In this document: piece after piece, positions 44,391-56,152 of the stretch
Position numbering within the stretch: position 1 is the stretch's first letter
Layout: each line of letters opens with the position of its first letter
Origin: Distichodus sexfasciatus
Taxonomy: Eukaryota; Chordata; Actinopteri; Characiformes; Distichodontidae
Direction: 5' to 3'
Length of the DNA stretch: 64,000 nt
Assembly (NCBI GenBank): GCA_032718565.1
Contig: JAVGVS010000011.1
Coordinates: 5,023,904 to 5,087,903, forward strand
Program-made: the position numbers and the translations under genes
Notes under the pieces: generated by a model
Database searches by the model: none
What the model saw: the letters and a program-made list of their open reading frames with translations, nothing else
Told to the model about the DNA's origin: nothing

Positions 44391-46020
44391 TGTGTGTGTG
44401 TGAGTGTGTGTCTTTGCCCAAGCGGATGTGTTCAACATGTGTTTGTTTTGAGGTCTGTGCTTGGTTGCACACACACACACACACAGCCTACCTCAGCACG
44501 GCCGTAAGCTCAGCACTAATCTACAAAGCACTGCTTCATTCGTCAGGTCAGTCAACAGAGGTGTGTGTGTTTATGTGTGTGTGACACGCTGAGGCAGTAT
44601 TAGAAGACAAAAAAGAAAATTAGAGACAACACAACGGTGCCCTGCCAGCCCAAATGGAGACAACCTAACTTGTTGAGGAGGAACTCAGTAAAGAGTAAAG
44701 ACACACACACACACACACACACTCCTTTCAGGCACAACAATGTTCACTTCAACACTTGAAGTAATGAAGCAAGAATGTTACTATGCACAAGCAATGAAGC
44801 AGAAGGGGACAAACAGCAGCCCTCGTCAGACAGAAAACACAATAAAATAAAATTAAAATCAAATCAATCAACTGTTTGTGGCACATTCTCTCTTTCCCTC
44901 TCTCTCTCTCTCTCTCTCTCCTGTTCCTCCCACACAGACAAACTAAACCAAAACTCCCAGACGTGACGCAGTCCTCTGTGTGTTTTCTGGTCTGTATTTA
45001 CAGTAAGCAAATTAGGCTATCACCTTGCATGCACCCGGCGGCACGCCTCAGTCCACTTTACTTTATTAACTGCACCACTGGGCAGCTACCAAAACAGGGC
45101 ACGGAGAGAGGGAGAGAGGGAGAGAGAGAGAGAGGATAGATGGGGCGATAGGAGGAGAGATGCTGGCACTGTGATTCTCTCTCTCTCTTTCTCTCCCCAT
45201 CTCTCTCGTTTGAAATGGGAGGCAATGCTTAGAAAAGCAGGGTAGCTGTTGGCCACAGCAGAAAATGACAAAAAGAGAAACAAAAACTATGGAGGACAGA
45301 GAGAATAAAGCTGCAGAGAGACACAGAACGAAAACGAGAATAGATACAAAGAGTAACCCCCATCACTCTCTATTTCCTCTGTAGTTTTCGTTCCTTCCTC
45401 CACCATCCCTTTTCGCTTTCCTTGGTAAAAGAGAGAGTGAAAGAAGGAGAAAGAAACAGAAAGGAAAAAGGAGAGATACAATGAGAGAGAGAGAGAGAGC
45501 GAGAGAGAGAGAAAGACCCCCTTACTCCCCTCACGTCTGATAACATGTGACACTGAGGCCAAGCTGGTGAACCGAACCCCACACACACTCACGCACGCAC
45601 GCACACGCACACACACACACACACACACACAGAGATCATAATCTGAAGTACAGCAATGTAAACTGTGCCTTTTTAAAATAGAAGTAACCGCGGCAGCTGC
45701 AAAAAATAAATATATGTATTATATTTAATATTTAATTCAATCATTGATATCATCTCAATTAAATGTGTATTATATTAAATAATAAATAAATAAACAAATA
45801 AAACACAGCACACATGCATACTCACATGCACATGAGCTGAAAACAAACCAAAAGAACATCTGACTAAAAATATCCTCCTGATATAAAATGTCCTTTCCAA
45901 CAGCAGTCAAATCACACACACACACACTCATACATAGACAGACAGTGTACCCACACACACACACACACGTATACGCATAATGTCAATATTATTAAAATAT
46001 TGATTGCTTGACATTAAGAA
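44391..46020. repeat. Microsatellite-dense region
   Basis: Repeats in order: (GT)n 44392-44410, (CA)n 44468-44486, (GT)n 44562-44583, (CA)n 44701-44722, (CT)n 44893-44921, (GAG)n/(GA)n 45103-45136, CT patch 45177-45207, (GA)n 45484-45513, (CA)n/(CGCA)n 45583-45633, CA patches 45914-45928 and 45952-45968. Unique pieces between them show no exon signals. Confidence 0.85.
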
Positions 46021-46469
46021 GCGTACAGTGGTAAGATGGGAGTCTGGGAGGGCAGCTCTGTATTCGTGCATGAGAGAGAGGGAAGAAGAGAGAGGGAAAA
46101 GAGAGAGATGGAGGGAGGGGGGGCCTTGTGTGGCATTCTGAAAATTCCCCCGAGCCAGGCTGCAGAGCTGAACGTCTGATTGACTCCTGTCACGCTAATG
46201 TGTCCTGACAGCACGCGAGCAGTTAGCCCGTCTCCCTCGCAGCCTCTAATGCACTTTTTTGTGAGCGAGAGAAGGCCCCCCCCCCACCCCAACCCACTCC
46301 TCCTCCTCCTCCTCCTCCTCCGCTCGCTCCAGAAAGGACCGAGTGGTGAGGCAACAGACTCCGGGCGAAGGGGGGAGGGGGGTGGCGTTGGGAAGCGGGG
46401 GGGCAGTGGAGCTTTCACAAACACAGGCCCATGGGAAAATGGGGAAAAATACGAAAATCGATAGGTCAC
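46021..46469. promoter_or_regulatory. Candidate conserved block with GC-rich simple sequence
   Basis: tgattgactcctgtcacgct, gtgtcctgacagcacgcgag and gcctctaatgcacttttttg look conserved. Then come a C-run (46277-46289), (TCC)n at 46299-46320 and a G-rich stretch 46366-46405. Frames over it are low-complexity artefacts. Confidence 0.3.
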
Positions 46470-47225
46470 TTCTGAATGTTATTTGCAGTTATTTTCATGG
46501 CGGATAGTAACGGCGGCGGCGCACAAAATGGATGCTACTGTACGGCAAACACGCTTCTTTTAAACATTCATAGGAGAGACAGTTACGCAGAACGTGGTGC
46601 ATTACTCAGCCGCAAAAAAGTGCAGTCCTCAGCTAAAAGAAACGACACAACAGAATGTTTTGAGAAAACCAAATAAAAGTCTTCCTGCAAAGAAGGCAGA
46701 ATGGGACGTCATCATCGGAAAGGACTATTTCACACCTTTACAGCTCTTCATTTTCTCAAGCTTTACATTTCAAATCTAACTCTAGTGAACTAGACAGTGA
46801 GTTAAAATAGCACAGTTGTGGTTTCTCTCCTCTCTGTTTTGCTACCTGCTGTAGACACACTAAAGTAAAGAGTGGCACGGTTCAGAACAGCGGCAAGACA
46901 AGTATGTTAGAAAGTTTAACGTAGTTGCACCAAAGCTTCATCATGATATGATAGTATTTCTATTCAAAACACTGATTCAGTGTCTGCCGATATCACATCT
47001 GCTACGATACGATTTTGATTCAATTCAGTTCAGGTGCCAGCAATCAATATGAGACAATGATATATGCTGATTTACTACAATCACTTCCAATCATAACAAA
47101 TCAAAACGCCATTACATTTTTTTATAAAATGGTTAAATAATCATTTTTCTATTCAATGAAAAATGAGCTTCTCTTTTACTAAAAGTCGACAACCTATTCA
47201 GCACGAAAGCGAGCGATAATTTTTT

Positions 47226-47793
47226 CATTGGGGACCATCCACACCACACAGTACACCACAACAAAATGTGCGCTCTGCATTTGACCCAACCGTGAAGGAG
47301 CAATGGGTAGCCGACATGGACAGCACCCGGGGAGCAGTGCTTGGGGACGGTACCTCAGTCCCTCCAGGATTTCACAGGGCTTGTTTGAGATTGTTACAGC
47401 CTAAAATGCCTGAATTTGCAGCAGCTTTTCAAAAAAAAATTGCAATGAAAGTTGCATTGTTTTTAGGCGTTTTGTTGCAATAAAGTTGCGAGGCGCAAGG
47501 CAATGTTGCGGAACAATTTGCAATGATTCATAATGATTCATTAGCAATGAATTAAAATGAAGGGAAGAAAACCACTATTATTTTTATTAACCATTAATCA
47601 TTTAGTTATTTTTGAAGGTTAATGTGAGGCGTTTTTATCACACACGTTTCCTGTGTCTTCTAAACGGAGCAGTTAGGTGAGTTCGCTGACATAGTGCTCA
47701 ACATTTTGCATTAATAGTTGCAATCGCAACATCGCAAAATCCTGGCAGGTCTGGTACCTTGCTCATGAGTACCTCAGTGGTACCTTCACCACC
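47226..47793 (-). mobile_element. tRNA-headed SINE split by a MITE
   Basis: Left part 47226-47354 has gcgctctgcatttgacccaa, gaaggagcaatgggtagccg and ggggagcagtgcttggggac, ending in ggtacc. Right part 47751-47793 resumes ggtaccttgctcatgagtac and ctcagtggtaccttcacc. The head beyond that is missing. The interruption is the MITE at 47355-47750. Confidence 0.85.
47355..47750. mobile_element. hAT-like MITE inside the SINE
   Basis: Left end tcagtccctccaggatttca. Right end in reverse complement acctgccaggattttgcgat. The shared core CCAGGATTT lies at the same distance from both ends. Flanking 8-mers acggtacc and ctggtacc share GGTACC, consistent with an 8-bp duplication with two changes. The interior has repeated ttgcaa/gttgca words and no frame. 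Confidence 0.7.
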
Positions 47794-48030
47794 TTTTCAT
47801 TTTGGATCGATGTTATAGTTTAAAACAATGCATTGATGTAGATCGATATATCATTACATCCAGACTATCGTTGCTTCAATATTTGTTACACTGAATTTGG
47901 TGCATTACACTGCCACAAAAATGCAAAAAGAACACTGCATTTAGTGAAGACTTTCGAATAATACAGTCTTCCTGCAATGACGAAGGTCCTCCAAACAACT
48001 TTTTGGAAAACACTTTAAAATCACTAAAAA

Positions 48031-48229
48031 GTGAAAGTGAGTGATTACTGGTCATCGTGAACACACACAGTGTACCACAACAAAATGTGCACTCTGCATT
48101 TGATCCATCCGTGAAGGAACAGTGGGCAGCTGACACGGGCAGCACCCAGGAAGCAGAGCTTGGGGGCGGTGCCTTGTTCATGAGTACTTCAGTGGTACCT
48201 TTACCGATCTAGGATTCGAACCGGCCACA
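48031..48229 (-). mobile_element. tRNA-headed SINE within the tandem array
   Basis: Tail gtgaaagtgagtgattactg, then acaacaaaatgtgcactctg, catttgatccatccgtgaag, gcagcacccaggaagcagag and gatctaggattcgaaccggc (B-box complement GGTTCGAATCC). The 5' head beyond the B box is absent. Confidence 0.85.
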
Positions 48230-49545
48230 GTCAGAACATCTCACCAAGACGTACATTAGTTCGTGATATGGAACACAACACTTTCGACACTTCAATATTT
48301 GTTGCACAAACTCTGGTGCATTACTTGGATACAAAAGTACAACACTTAAACTCCAGATTATATATTTTAAGTGGTGAGAAAATGGAGCACCATGAAAAAA
48401 TATTTTTCACAACATTCACAACACAGCTGTGCATCTTATCCTCAGGCAATGTCCTAGATCTCACACTAGTGTACTCATGAGTCAAAATAAAACTGGCATT
48501 GCTTAGACTATACAGACACACCATTTAGCCTGTGTTAGTAAAGAGTGGCAGGGATAAGAACATCGAGTCAAGACAAGCGCACTAGTACGTGATATGGAAC
48601 ACAGCCACACTTTCAAGCCTTTAATTCTTGTTAGGCAAAATGTGGTGAATTACTAAGCCACTTAAGTGGGACCCTCAGCAAAAATGGCAGGCAACAGAAT
48701 ATTTGGAGATTTACAAATAATGTAGTGCGTTTACAGTGCAGAAAAAAATGGTGTGTCATGGGGGGAAAAAAACTTTGTTTCACAATTTCAAAGCACACTA
48801 TCTCACCCTCAAACTACATCCCAAATTGTAAACTTGCACACAAGATCATAAAATACCACTTACTACTCTATTGTCTAATGTATTATGTAGACAATACAGA
48901 CACACTATTTATGGGTCAGAACATCAAGACAAGTGCACTAGCATGTGATTTAGAACGCAGCCACAATATCCATGCGTCGTTATTTGTTAATAATGAAAAA
49001 GGAAGTTTTGGAGGTTTACGAATAATTTATTCTTTCTAAATGGAGCGTAATGGCAAAGAAACAATTCACACCTTCAAAGCTCTTCATTTCATCCGTGTTC
49101 ACCAAACCCGTTGTTAGCTACTATTAGGGTTACACTGATACACCGTTTAGCCTGCCTTAGTAAAGACTGGTCTGGGTTAGAACATCTTGCCAAGACAAGT
49201 GCTCTAGCATGTGGTTTAGAACGCAGCCACAGTTTTCTGCCTCTCGTTAATCAGAGGAGAATATTCAGAGAGGACTTTAGAATTTCTACCACAGAACATT
49301 GCGGAAAAATGATTTCTAGTTCTCCATCTCATTCTGACACTGTGCCCAACATCTCACACTTGTGTACTCAATAGTATACCAACACCATTGTGTTTTGCTG
49401 CATTATTTGGATAATGATTTAACATCTTGCAGTAAACTGGCACCGGTCAAAACATTTCACCACGATAACCGCACTAGGACACGATTTGAAACGCAGCCAC
49501 AACATCTATGCTTCAATATTTGTCAGGCTTTCTACAATAGCCGGA

Positions 49546-50000
49546 CAAAGGCAGCGAAGAGCGAGGGCGGGTCTCGAGCGGCGAGGTCGGACCTGAGAAG
49601 CGAGGAAGGGCCGTGGCTAATCCCGTCCCTCTCCAGACGGTCTCGGGGCCACAGCGAGAGGCTGGTGGCCTCCGCAGATGGGAGAGGGAGACCGAGAGGA
49701 GGGCAGCTCCCCTCCCCCGCCGCCCTCCAAAAATCCTGTTCTTAACACATGAACGAGCACCTTGAATTATTCAACCTTTTCAATATTTCACATGGTTCCC
49801 TTTTTTCCCTCCCCCCATGTTTGTTGCCTCGGCCCTAATGCAATTTTCATGACAAAAAATGTCTTTGTCCTACTTTAAAACATGGTCAGGGCCGGCCGGC
49901 CGCTGCGGTTTTGGGGGGGGATCGCCGGCATGCAGGTGGAGGCTCGTTAGAGCGAAGAGCGTCGAGAGGTTGACGAGAAGGTCGGGTGTGAGTCGAACTA
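49546..50000. promoter_or_regulatory. CpG-rich block after the array; candidate CpG island or conserved element
   Basis: The boundary with the array is abrupt. CpG-dense stretches (gcgagggcgggtctcgagcg, ggccggccggccgctgcggt, agcgaagagcgtcgagaggt) flank an AT-rich, repeat-free core (acacatgaacgagcaccttg, gaattattcaaccttttcaa, gccctaatgcaattttcatg) that looks conserved. No splice-bounded exon was chosen. The highest CpG density seen in the window. Confidence 0.35.
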
Positions 50001-50019
50001 AACATTCCCACAACATGAG

Positions 50020-50056
<37 letters not shown>

Positions 50057-50800
50057 TTACAGTTGTCTCTGGCTGTCTTTTTTTCACCACTACAACAGGA
50101 TACTGGAAAAAGAAATAGCGGAAATGGAAACTCACAGATACGTCTCCATATTTAACTTTCACCCCGCAAACATAACGTGCGTTAACATAGTAGCCTGTTT
50201 GTCGCTTGGAAGATGGAGAGATGTTGAAGGAAAATAATGGATGAAAATGGAAAGTTATCAAAGTTAACATGCCACTTCTGAATCCTGAATTTTTAGAACA
50301 TCTTCCAAACATCTACATTTGGTGAATATGTTACTGGAAAAAAAGAGAGAGACGGGAGCCAAGAAGCAGAAAAGGCATGGAGAGAGCAAGAGAGCAGACG
50401 CTACTGTGTGTGTGTGTGAGTGTGTGTGTGTGTATTGGCTGATACCCAGCAGGCTGAAGGCTCTAGTCTCCCCACTGTTCCTCTGAGAGTCCAGGCTGCT
50501 GCCGACCCCTTTACCCCCATACACACACACACACACACACACACAGGGCCCGCCCAACACACCACTCCCGGCCTGCCATGTGGCTGACTCTCCACACTCG
50601 GTCCCAGCATCCAGCTATTCTCTCTCTCGCTCTCTCTCTCACAGCAATATACTGAGTGAAAACACACATTTTTTATTCCAATTTAAAAATATCAAACATA
50701 AATATGAACAACACACACAACACATTCGAATGCCAAGGTCACACACACGCACACACACACACACAGCCCTCATAAGCAAGTTATTATTAAACTTTAAGGT
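50001..50800. repeat. Microsatellite-rich region
   Basis: (GA)n at 50022-50056, (GT)n at 50405-50434, (CA)n at 50521-50546, CT patch 50619-50640, (CA)n at 50740-50765. Intervening sequence is unremarkable. Confidence 0.85.
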
Positions 50801-51060
50801 CAATTATATGAGACGACAGTGAGAGGCTTTCAGCAGCCCAGCGCTGTGCAGATGATGAAACATTCATGTGCGGAGTGCCACAAGCTTTTCTCCTCTTTTC
50901 ATTATCTGCCATCAGTGTGATGCAGCTTAAAGTCTGCGGACTCGCCTGCGCCGGCTGCAGCTCATCAGCGTGACACATTAACGTTTATTAAAGCTTCGTC
51001 CAGCCTGTCACACCCCGGGGGCCTGCTTCACACCGAGAATGAAAAGAGAAAAAAGTTTAT
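50801..51060. promoter_or_regulatory. Candidate conserved non-coding element
   Basis: gcagatgatgaaacattcat, ttttcattatctgccatcag, tgatgcagcttaaagtctgc, and cgtttattaaagcttcgtcc in repeat-free DNA. Confidence 0.35.
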
Positions 51061-51808
51061 GTAACAGTATTATTCAGGACGTAACTTTTAAATGATGCAT
51101 CATCGGACACTTTTAAATGAGTTTTCAAAAACTGACACGACGCTTCTAGAAAGACGTTTTATTCACCACGTTTTACAATTACATAACATCAAGTTGAGGC
51201 GAAATGACCTCAAATTGGTATCAAGATTAACTGAACATTTTACCACGATTACAATTAATGAATGATTTTGCTTTTGGGTTTTTTTTTGCACTTATAGCTC
51301 ATCGACAAGGTTGGTACTGTAAATATGCAATACTATTAAAGCTGGGACATGGTTTTTAATGACGAGTGATTATAAAATGATTTTAAGAAACACATAGCTG
51401 TAGCAGCAGACCGGAGTGTGTGTGTGGCAGGTTCTGAACGTCGGTTTCGATTCATTTTCAATGAACTGCCCGGTCCTAACACAAAGCCTCCCAGGCCAAT
51501 TTCTGCTGTTTTATATAATAATTATCAGGCCGGGTTTAAGACAAAAAACGGGCATCTGGTAAGGGCGAGGTCCCAGCTCCTGGGCGCGCTCGGTGCAGGG
51601 GTTCCCCTGCCTTCTGCCTGCAGCACAGTTGTGGGCGCATTTGGAGCGGCTCTGGCCTTGCGCTCGGCCAACACGCCCATATGCCCCTCCAGCTGACTCC
51701 CGCTCCCTCTAACACACACCACCCCACTTACACAGGGACGAGCCCCACTTCAGCTACACACAGCCACAAACGTGCCCCACACACAGACACAGGGATGCAC
51801 ACTTATAT
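51061..51808. other. Non-coding sequence including a repeat pair member
   Basis: 51290-51395 resembles 38050-38150 (see that entry). 51560-51700 is GC-rich (gtaagggcgaggtcccagct) without splice bounds. A CA patch lies at 51710-51730. Confidence 0.35.
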
Positions 51809-52446
51809 TAGGGCTTTACATTATGTATCGGATCTGTTTTATGTATATTAGCACCTGTGCAAAAAAAAAAATTATCGAATCGCGATACTTTATCTGTCGA
51901 TACAAAATCAATTCGTGCATTCCAAAAAAATCGATTCACATTTTTCAGCTAACATAATGGCACTAGTTTGGCCCTTGTTTCTTGTGCTTGTTCTTTTCAC
52001 GTCGTCTCGTCTTTCTGTAGACTTGTACTGTATATAGCAGAAATGACAATAACGTTTACTTTGACTTTTAACGTTTACTTTTTCCCTTACACAAGTTCAG
52101 CTCGCCAGTCCTATAGATGGCGCAATGTCAAAATCTGTCAAGACAGACCTCCTTCGCGTGAGCATGACAGAAATGCAGTCAGTAGCTGTGCATATGCATT
52201 CCATTTAGTAAACTACATTTGATTCAGTGTGATTTTTTTGTTGATCTGCCACAGATACATAAAACAGATCCGATCTGCCACAATCAATGTGAAAAGTAAC
52301 TCAAAACAGCAATCTGGAAACTACTTCAATACCACAAAAGCATTGAATCGTGAATCGTTTATGACTTGTCAATCGATTTTTAATCCTGAGCCCAAGAATT
52401 GGAATCGAATCGAATCAAATTGAGAGATTTTCTGAATCGTGCACTG
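51809..52446. mobile_element. 638-bp hAT-like MITE rich in TCGATT words
   Basis: Flanked by CTTATAT (51802-51808 and 52447-52453), or 7 of 8 if extended. Left end tagggctttacattatgta; right end in reverse complement cagtgcacgattcagaaaat. Subterminal runs of aatcgat and gaatcgaatcgaatc near both ends are typical of a fish non-autonomous hAT family. No frame of note inside. Confidence 0.75.
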
Positions 52447-52577
52447 CTTATATGTATAAAAATATTTTACTATTAATGTCATAGCATCAACACCCAAAGC
52501 ATGTATGTGACAATGTGCTTGGCAATTCTGATTCATACAGATCGAGAACAAGAGGACATACACTTATAAACACAATC

Positions 52578-52600
52578 ACACACACACACACACACACATC
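52578..52600. repeat. (CA)n abutting MITE copy C
   Basis: About 10 CA units ending one to two bases before the MITE. Confidence 0.95.
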
Positions 52601-52872
52601 CTTGTACTTATATAGTAGTGAGGACCTCCATTGACTATATTACTGTATGTAAATAATACTACACCTAACCCTAAACATAACCCTAACCATAACCTCAGTA
52701 ACCAAAAGATAATCTTTCTACACTTTTAGTTTTGCAAATAAACTTGTATTTTTTTTTTTTGTAAAAGCAGTTTAAAGAAGTGAGGACCACTAAAAAGTCC
52801 TCACTTCCCAAAAATGTCCTCACCCTGCTGGTTAAAAACTCATTTTGGTTCTCACTAAGTAGCAAGTACAAG
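52601..52872 (-). mobile_element. CA-repeat-embedded MITE (copy C, young)
   Basis: Nearly identical over its whole length to copy D (57061-57315) in the opposite orientation. The only large difference is about 20 bases near the right end (around tgctggttaaaaactc) absent from D. Imperfect terminal inverted repeats begin cttgtact on each side, followed by agtgagaacc or agtgaggacc. Inside, agtgaggacc, cactaaaaagtcc and tcacttccc words can fold, and cctaaccctaaa resembles a telomere motif. (CA)n flanks both ends. Confidence 0.9.
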
Positions 52873-54230
52873 AACACACACACACACACACACAGAGAAC
52901 AGGGACATACACAACAGCTGCATAGGCATACACACACACACCTCTGAATCTTACATGTGTCTATGGGTATAGGTAGGTTTGTGTATCCCCCGTGTGTGTG
53001 TGTGTGTGTGTGTGTGTGACTCTCGCTCACTCACAGGGTCACACACACTTTTATTCCATATGCACACACATACACATGCACATATATGCCCATATACAAA
53101 AAACATAAAATAAAAGAAATAAAGAACAATCCTAACACACCTTCAAACACTCCAAACTCAAAACGCTCAAGACATCAATCCCACAAACCCCTGGCTTCCT
53201 AATGAAGTCTAATATACTCTATCAAGCGGATATGACTGTGTTCTGATGTGTTTCACAATGTCTTTGCCTTGTGTATGGGTATAATCAGAACGTCTAACCT
53301 CAGTCTATTAAGGAATATCAGATAATAATGGGCAAACTGCACATCCAGCCCTGCAGTGGCACGCGCACACACACACACACACACCAGCACCCACCAAGCG
53401 TCCCACCGCCTCACAATGTGCACTAGCGAAGCCCTACGCCATTAATACTGCAGCAGGTTAATATTTAAACACATCAAATGGAATATGGGAAATAAGGGAG
53501 TGAAGAGAGTCTCATTAGGCCTCATGAGGGGAGCTAAAGTACGCTCACTCCAAATCATTTCTCATCGTGCCAGCGCTAAAAGCAGGAGAGTTTACACACA
53601 CGCAGTGACCGTCGTCTCATCTCAAACCCGCCGCGATCTTAAAGATTACCTACACCGCTGAAACGTCTCAACCGCATTAACACACACACACACACACAAG
53701 CACAGGGAACACACAGAGCCAGCAGATTTACATGTGCAAAGGGAGAATGCATATTGTGTATTCAGACAAACACAAGATCACACCAGGATTCACACACACA
53801 CTGCAGACCGCACATTTATTCCATATGTAAACATGTTCACAGTAAAATAGGTGACAATATCAGTACATTCAACTCAACATATAACACATCAGCGCAGCAA
53901 AAAACACTGAACACAACAATCCAACAAACCCATGGCTGCTCCATATGTACTGTAAAAGATAAGCTAAAGCATCTCAGCAACATTAACACACACACACACA
54001 CAAGCCCCCACACTGAGCCTGAATGCAAACACAATGCAGCAAACTCAGCTAACTCAGTTACAAGGTGCTTTTGTGACCACAGCAAACAAAGTAAGCCTTC
54101 TCCGATCAGCTCTTAGCACTTCTTTAGCGTCACTCAACGTATTTATTTAAGGGGGAAAACCTCTTCAAAGAGAGACTGACCCCTCACTAAACGCTCTCCT
54201 TATCATTCCTCTAAAACTGATTTATCTGTT
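52873..54230. repeat. CA/GT-rich region
   Basis: (CA)n at 52875-52894, (GT)n at 52991-53018, CA arrays near 53367-53386, 53681-53698 and 53987-54002, with CA-rich decayed sequence between. 53420-53650 is more mixed and could hold conserved DNA. Confidence 0.8.
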
Positions 54231-54540
54231 GTTTGCTTCCCAAACAAGCGCCACGTCCGAGTGTGTTGGCAAACGCGTCCTGCGTTGTGTAAAAGTAGTC
54301 CGAGGCTAGACAAAGCCGGGTTGAGAATGTAATCAACTGTCTAGACCTCCTTTACAAAGCCTGGATCCCTTACAAAAGGGAGTCACAACTTATTTGGCAC
54401 ATCATCCTCGCAGGGCAGCGCGGGGGTCCGCATGAGAACACAAACGCAGCGAGATGCCAAAAACACGACATGCTGACAGGCCCGGCGTCCGGCCGCAGCC
54501 AACATGTGTTTACTGAGCTTAATGACTATTATAGATGGGG
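54231..54540. promoter_or_regulatory. Candidate conserved non-coding element
   Basis: gcttcccaaacaagcgccac, cgaggctagacaaagccggg, cacaacttatttggcacatc, catgctgacaggcccggcgt, gagcttaatgactattatag. Repeat-free and CpG-rich in its middle. Confidence 0.4.
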
Positions 54541-54980
54541 AACTTAACTGAGTCTTTTGGATTAGAGAGGAGAGATTAAACCTTGTTTTGCTTTACAGAA
54601 GTCACATGCCTTTTCTGGACTGGGTTCAATGTGAATATTTGAACACGCAGCACTCCAGTCATTGACTCTCAGTCATAGTTTTAATTTCGAGTTTTTTATT
54701 TTTGAAAATAGTCGTACAGTGGTTTGAGAAGCAGAAATGTGAAACCCTGCGTTGGTGACCTGAGCACCTTGGATAGAAATCCAAGGTGAGCATAAACTTA
54801 AGTTGGACCGCAGTAGTGCATGAAGCTCTCCAGTTTGAGTAAATCTGCTCCTCACCCCCAACTCTTGCTGCTGCTTTAAAATGGGTTTGAAGTTATGAGG
54901 GGGCCGGATGGGGATAGAGAGATGAAGGAAGAGCTCCAACACTGGAGCTTCATATGACTGATGTAAAGGTAAAAGTACAA
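54541..54980. other. Non-coding sequence, nothing recognised
   Basis: Mixed composition, no exon with good sites. Confidence 0.4.
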
Positions 54981-55130
54981 GTCAGTAATTATTTGCACAG
55001 CGCACCAAAATAAAAATCCTCTGCCTTTCACCTATTCGTGTAGAAGCAGTGGGTAGCTGACGTGGGGAGTACCTGGTTACCTGGTAACTTGCTCACAGAT
55101 ACCTCAGTGGTACCTTAACCGGCCCAGGAT
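54981..55130 (-). mobile_element. tRNA-headed SINE, strongly diverged
   Basis: gtcagtaattatttgcacag, then cctctgcctttcacctattc, gcagtgggtagctgacgtgg, and ggtaacttgctcacagatac, acctcagtggtacc. The head is missing. Confidence 0.7.
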
Positions 55131-55213
55131 TTTTCCTGATATTTTCTCCTACCATTGTTGAAGAATGTGTTTTACTGCACATCTTAAAAAATGCCTCAAG
55201 GAGTTTGGTGTCG

Positions 55214-55360
55214 TCATTTACATCTAAATGATTTGTCAAATGCTCAGGGCAGTTTCTCAGGCGCAACCTGGGCTTAAGCGTCTTGTTTAAGTTCTTGATG
55301 GTGGTAGTGTTGGGTTCAGGACTCAGTCAGGCTTGAACCTGCAACCACTTGGTTTAGGAA
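55214..55360 (-). mobile_element. L2-tail repeat, diverged
   Basis: tcatttacatctaaatgatt, then caggcgcaacctgggcttaa and aagttcttgatggtggtagt, and gcttgaacctgcaaccactt. Parallels the repeat at 15962-16115 in order. Confidence 0.45.
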
Positions 55361-55430
55361 TTGGATTTTTATTAAAGACGATTTCAGTTTAGCAATAACG
55401 TCAACCCGCAAAGTTATTCTACTTGTACTG

Positions 55431-55575
55431 GCCCAGTTGGTAGAGTAACGGTTCTAATCACTGAGGTACTCATGAGCAAGGTTCTATCACTCGCCAGGCA
55501 CTGCTCATGTCAGCTGCCCACTGCTTCCTCACTGATGGGGCCAATGCAGAGGTCACATTTCGTTGTGGTGCACCG
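55431..55575 (+). mobile_element. tRNA-headed SINE with internal deletion
   Basis: cccagttggtagagtaacgg head joins directly to actgaggtactcatgagcaa. The body agctgcccactgcttcctca and gcagaggtcacatttcgttg follows. The B-box region is deleted. Confidence 0.8.
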
Positions 55576-56152
55576 ATATGACCTCACACATCTACATGGC
55601 ATGGTCATGGTCCAGATGTGATAAAAAAAAACCCAACAGAATTCTGCTTAGTCTCATCACTTTGGAAGAGGTCACAGGTGTATGTCCTTAACCAAATCAA
55701 ATCTATCATGAATTAACAACAGGAAGGTTTAACTTGATACCTTGATGCCTCTCAATCTGGATTTACTGTAGAATAATGCTACTTGTTATGGACAAAAAAG
55801 GGCAAACCGAGTAAGCCATAAAATCCCTCGTCATTCCCATGTCAGAAATATTTCTACGAAAAATAAATATAACGATTGATGTTTTGACTCAAATCTTAAT
55901 AAGATTTTTTATAAAAAGATTTATAGTCATAAATCACCTGTTGCCTCATATTTATGTTGCTTTTAAACCAAAAATGCATTGTTTACACATTTCCAAATCT
56001 GTTTGTTTTCCTTTTACGCCGCTATAAAAAGGGTTTTTAATTGTGCCTGCTGTTATTAAAGTTGTGTTAAAAATGTCATAAGGAGAGGAGTGTGAGGAGA
56101 GCTGAGTGAGACTGATGCATGCACTCTGTCATGTACCTGCTTGTTTACTCAC
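55576..56152. other. AT-rich non-coding sequence (possible intron)
   Basis: No repeat recognised. It lies directly downstream (minus strand) of the candidate exon at 56153-56219. Confidence 0.35.

Larger units (their letters stand above)
46500..49545 (+). repeat. Degenerate tandem array of an unknown ~260-360-bp unit
   Basis: A composite motif recurs in one orientation. Its parts are ttagtaaagagtggcac, then cagaacatc, caagacaagtgcactagca, gtgatttagaacgcagccac, caatatttgtta, ggtgcattac and, in some units, ggaggtttacgaataat and cacaccttcaaagctcttca. The 'caagacaagtgcact' anchor or its decayed form lies near 46905, 48245, 48568, 48926, 49193 and 49460, giving spacings of about 320, 360, 265 and 267 after the first. 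SINEs at 47226 and 48031 and a MITE at 47355 interrupt it. I do not recognise the unit. Confidence 0.7.

Noticed and set aside
45287..45628. 113-codon minus-strand frame
   Set aside because: Crosses (GA)n and (CA)n arrays; low-complexity translation.
46014..46469. 151-codon minus-strand frame, Arg/Ser/Pro-rich
   Set aside because: It spans C-, TCC- and GA-type simple sequence; low complexity explains it.
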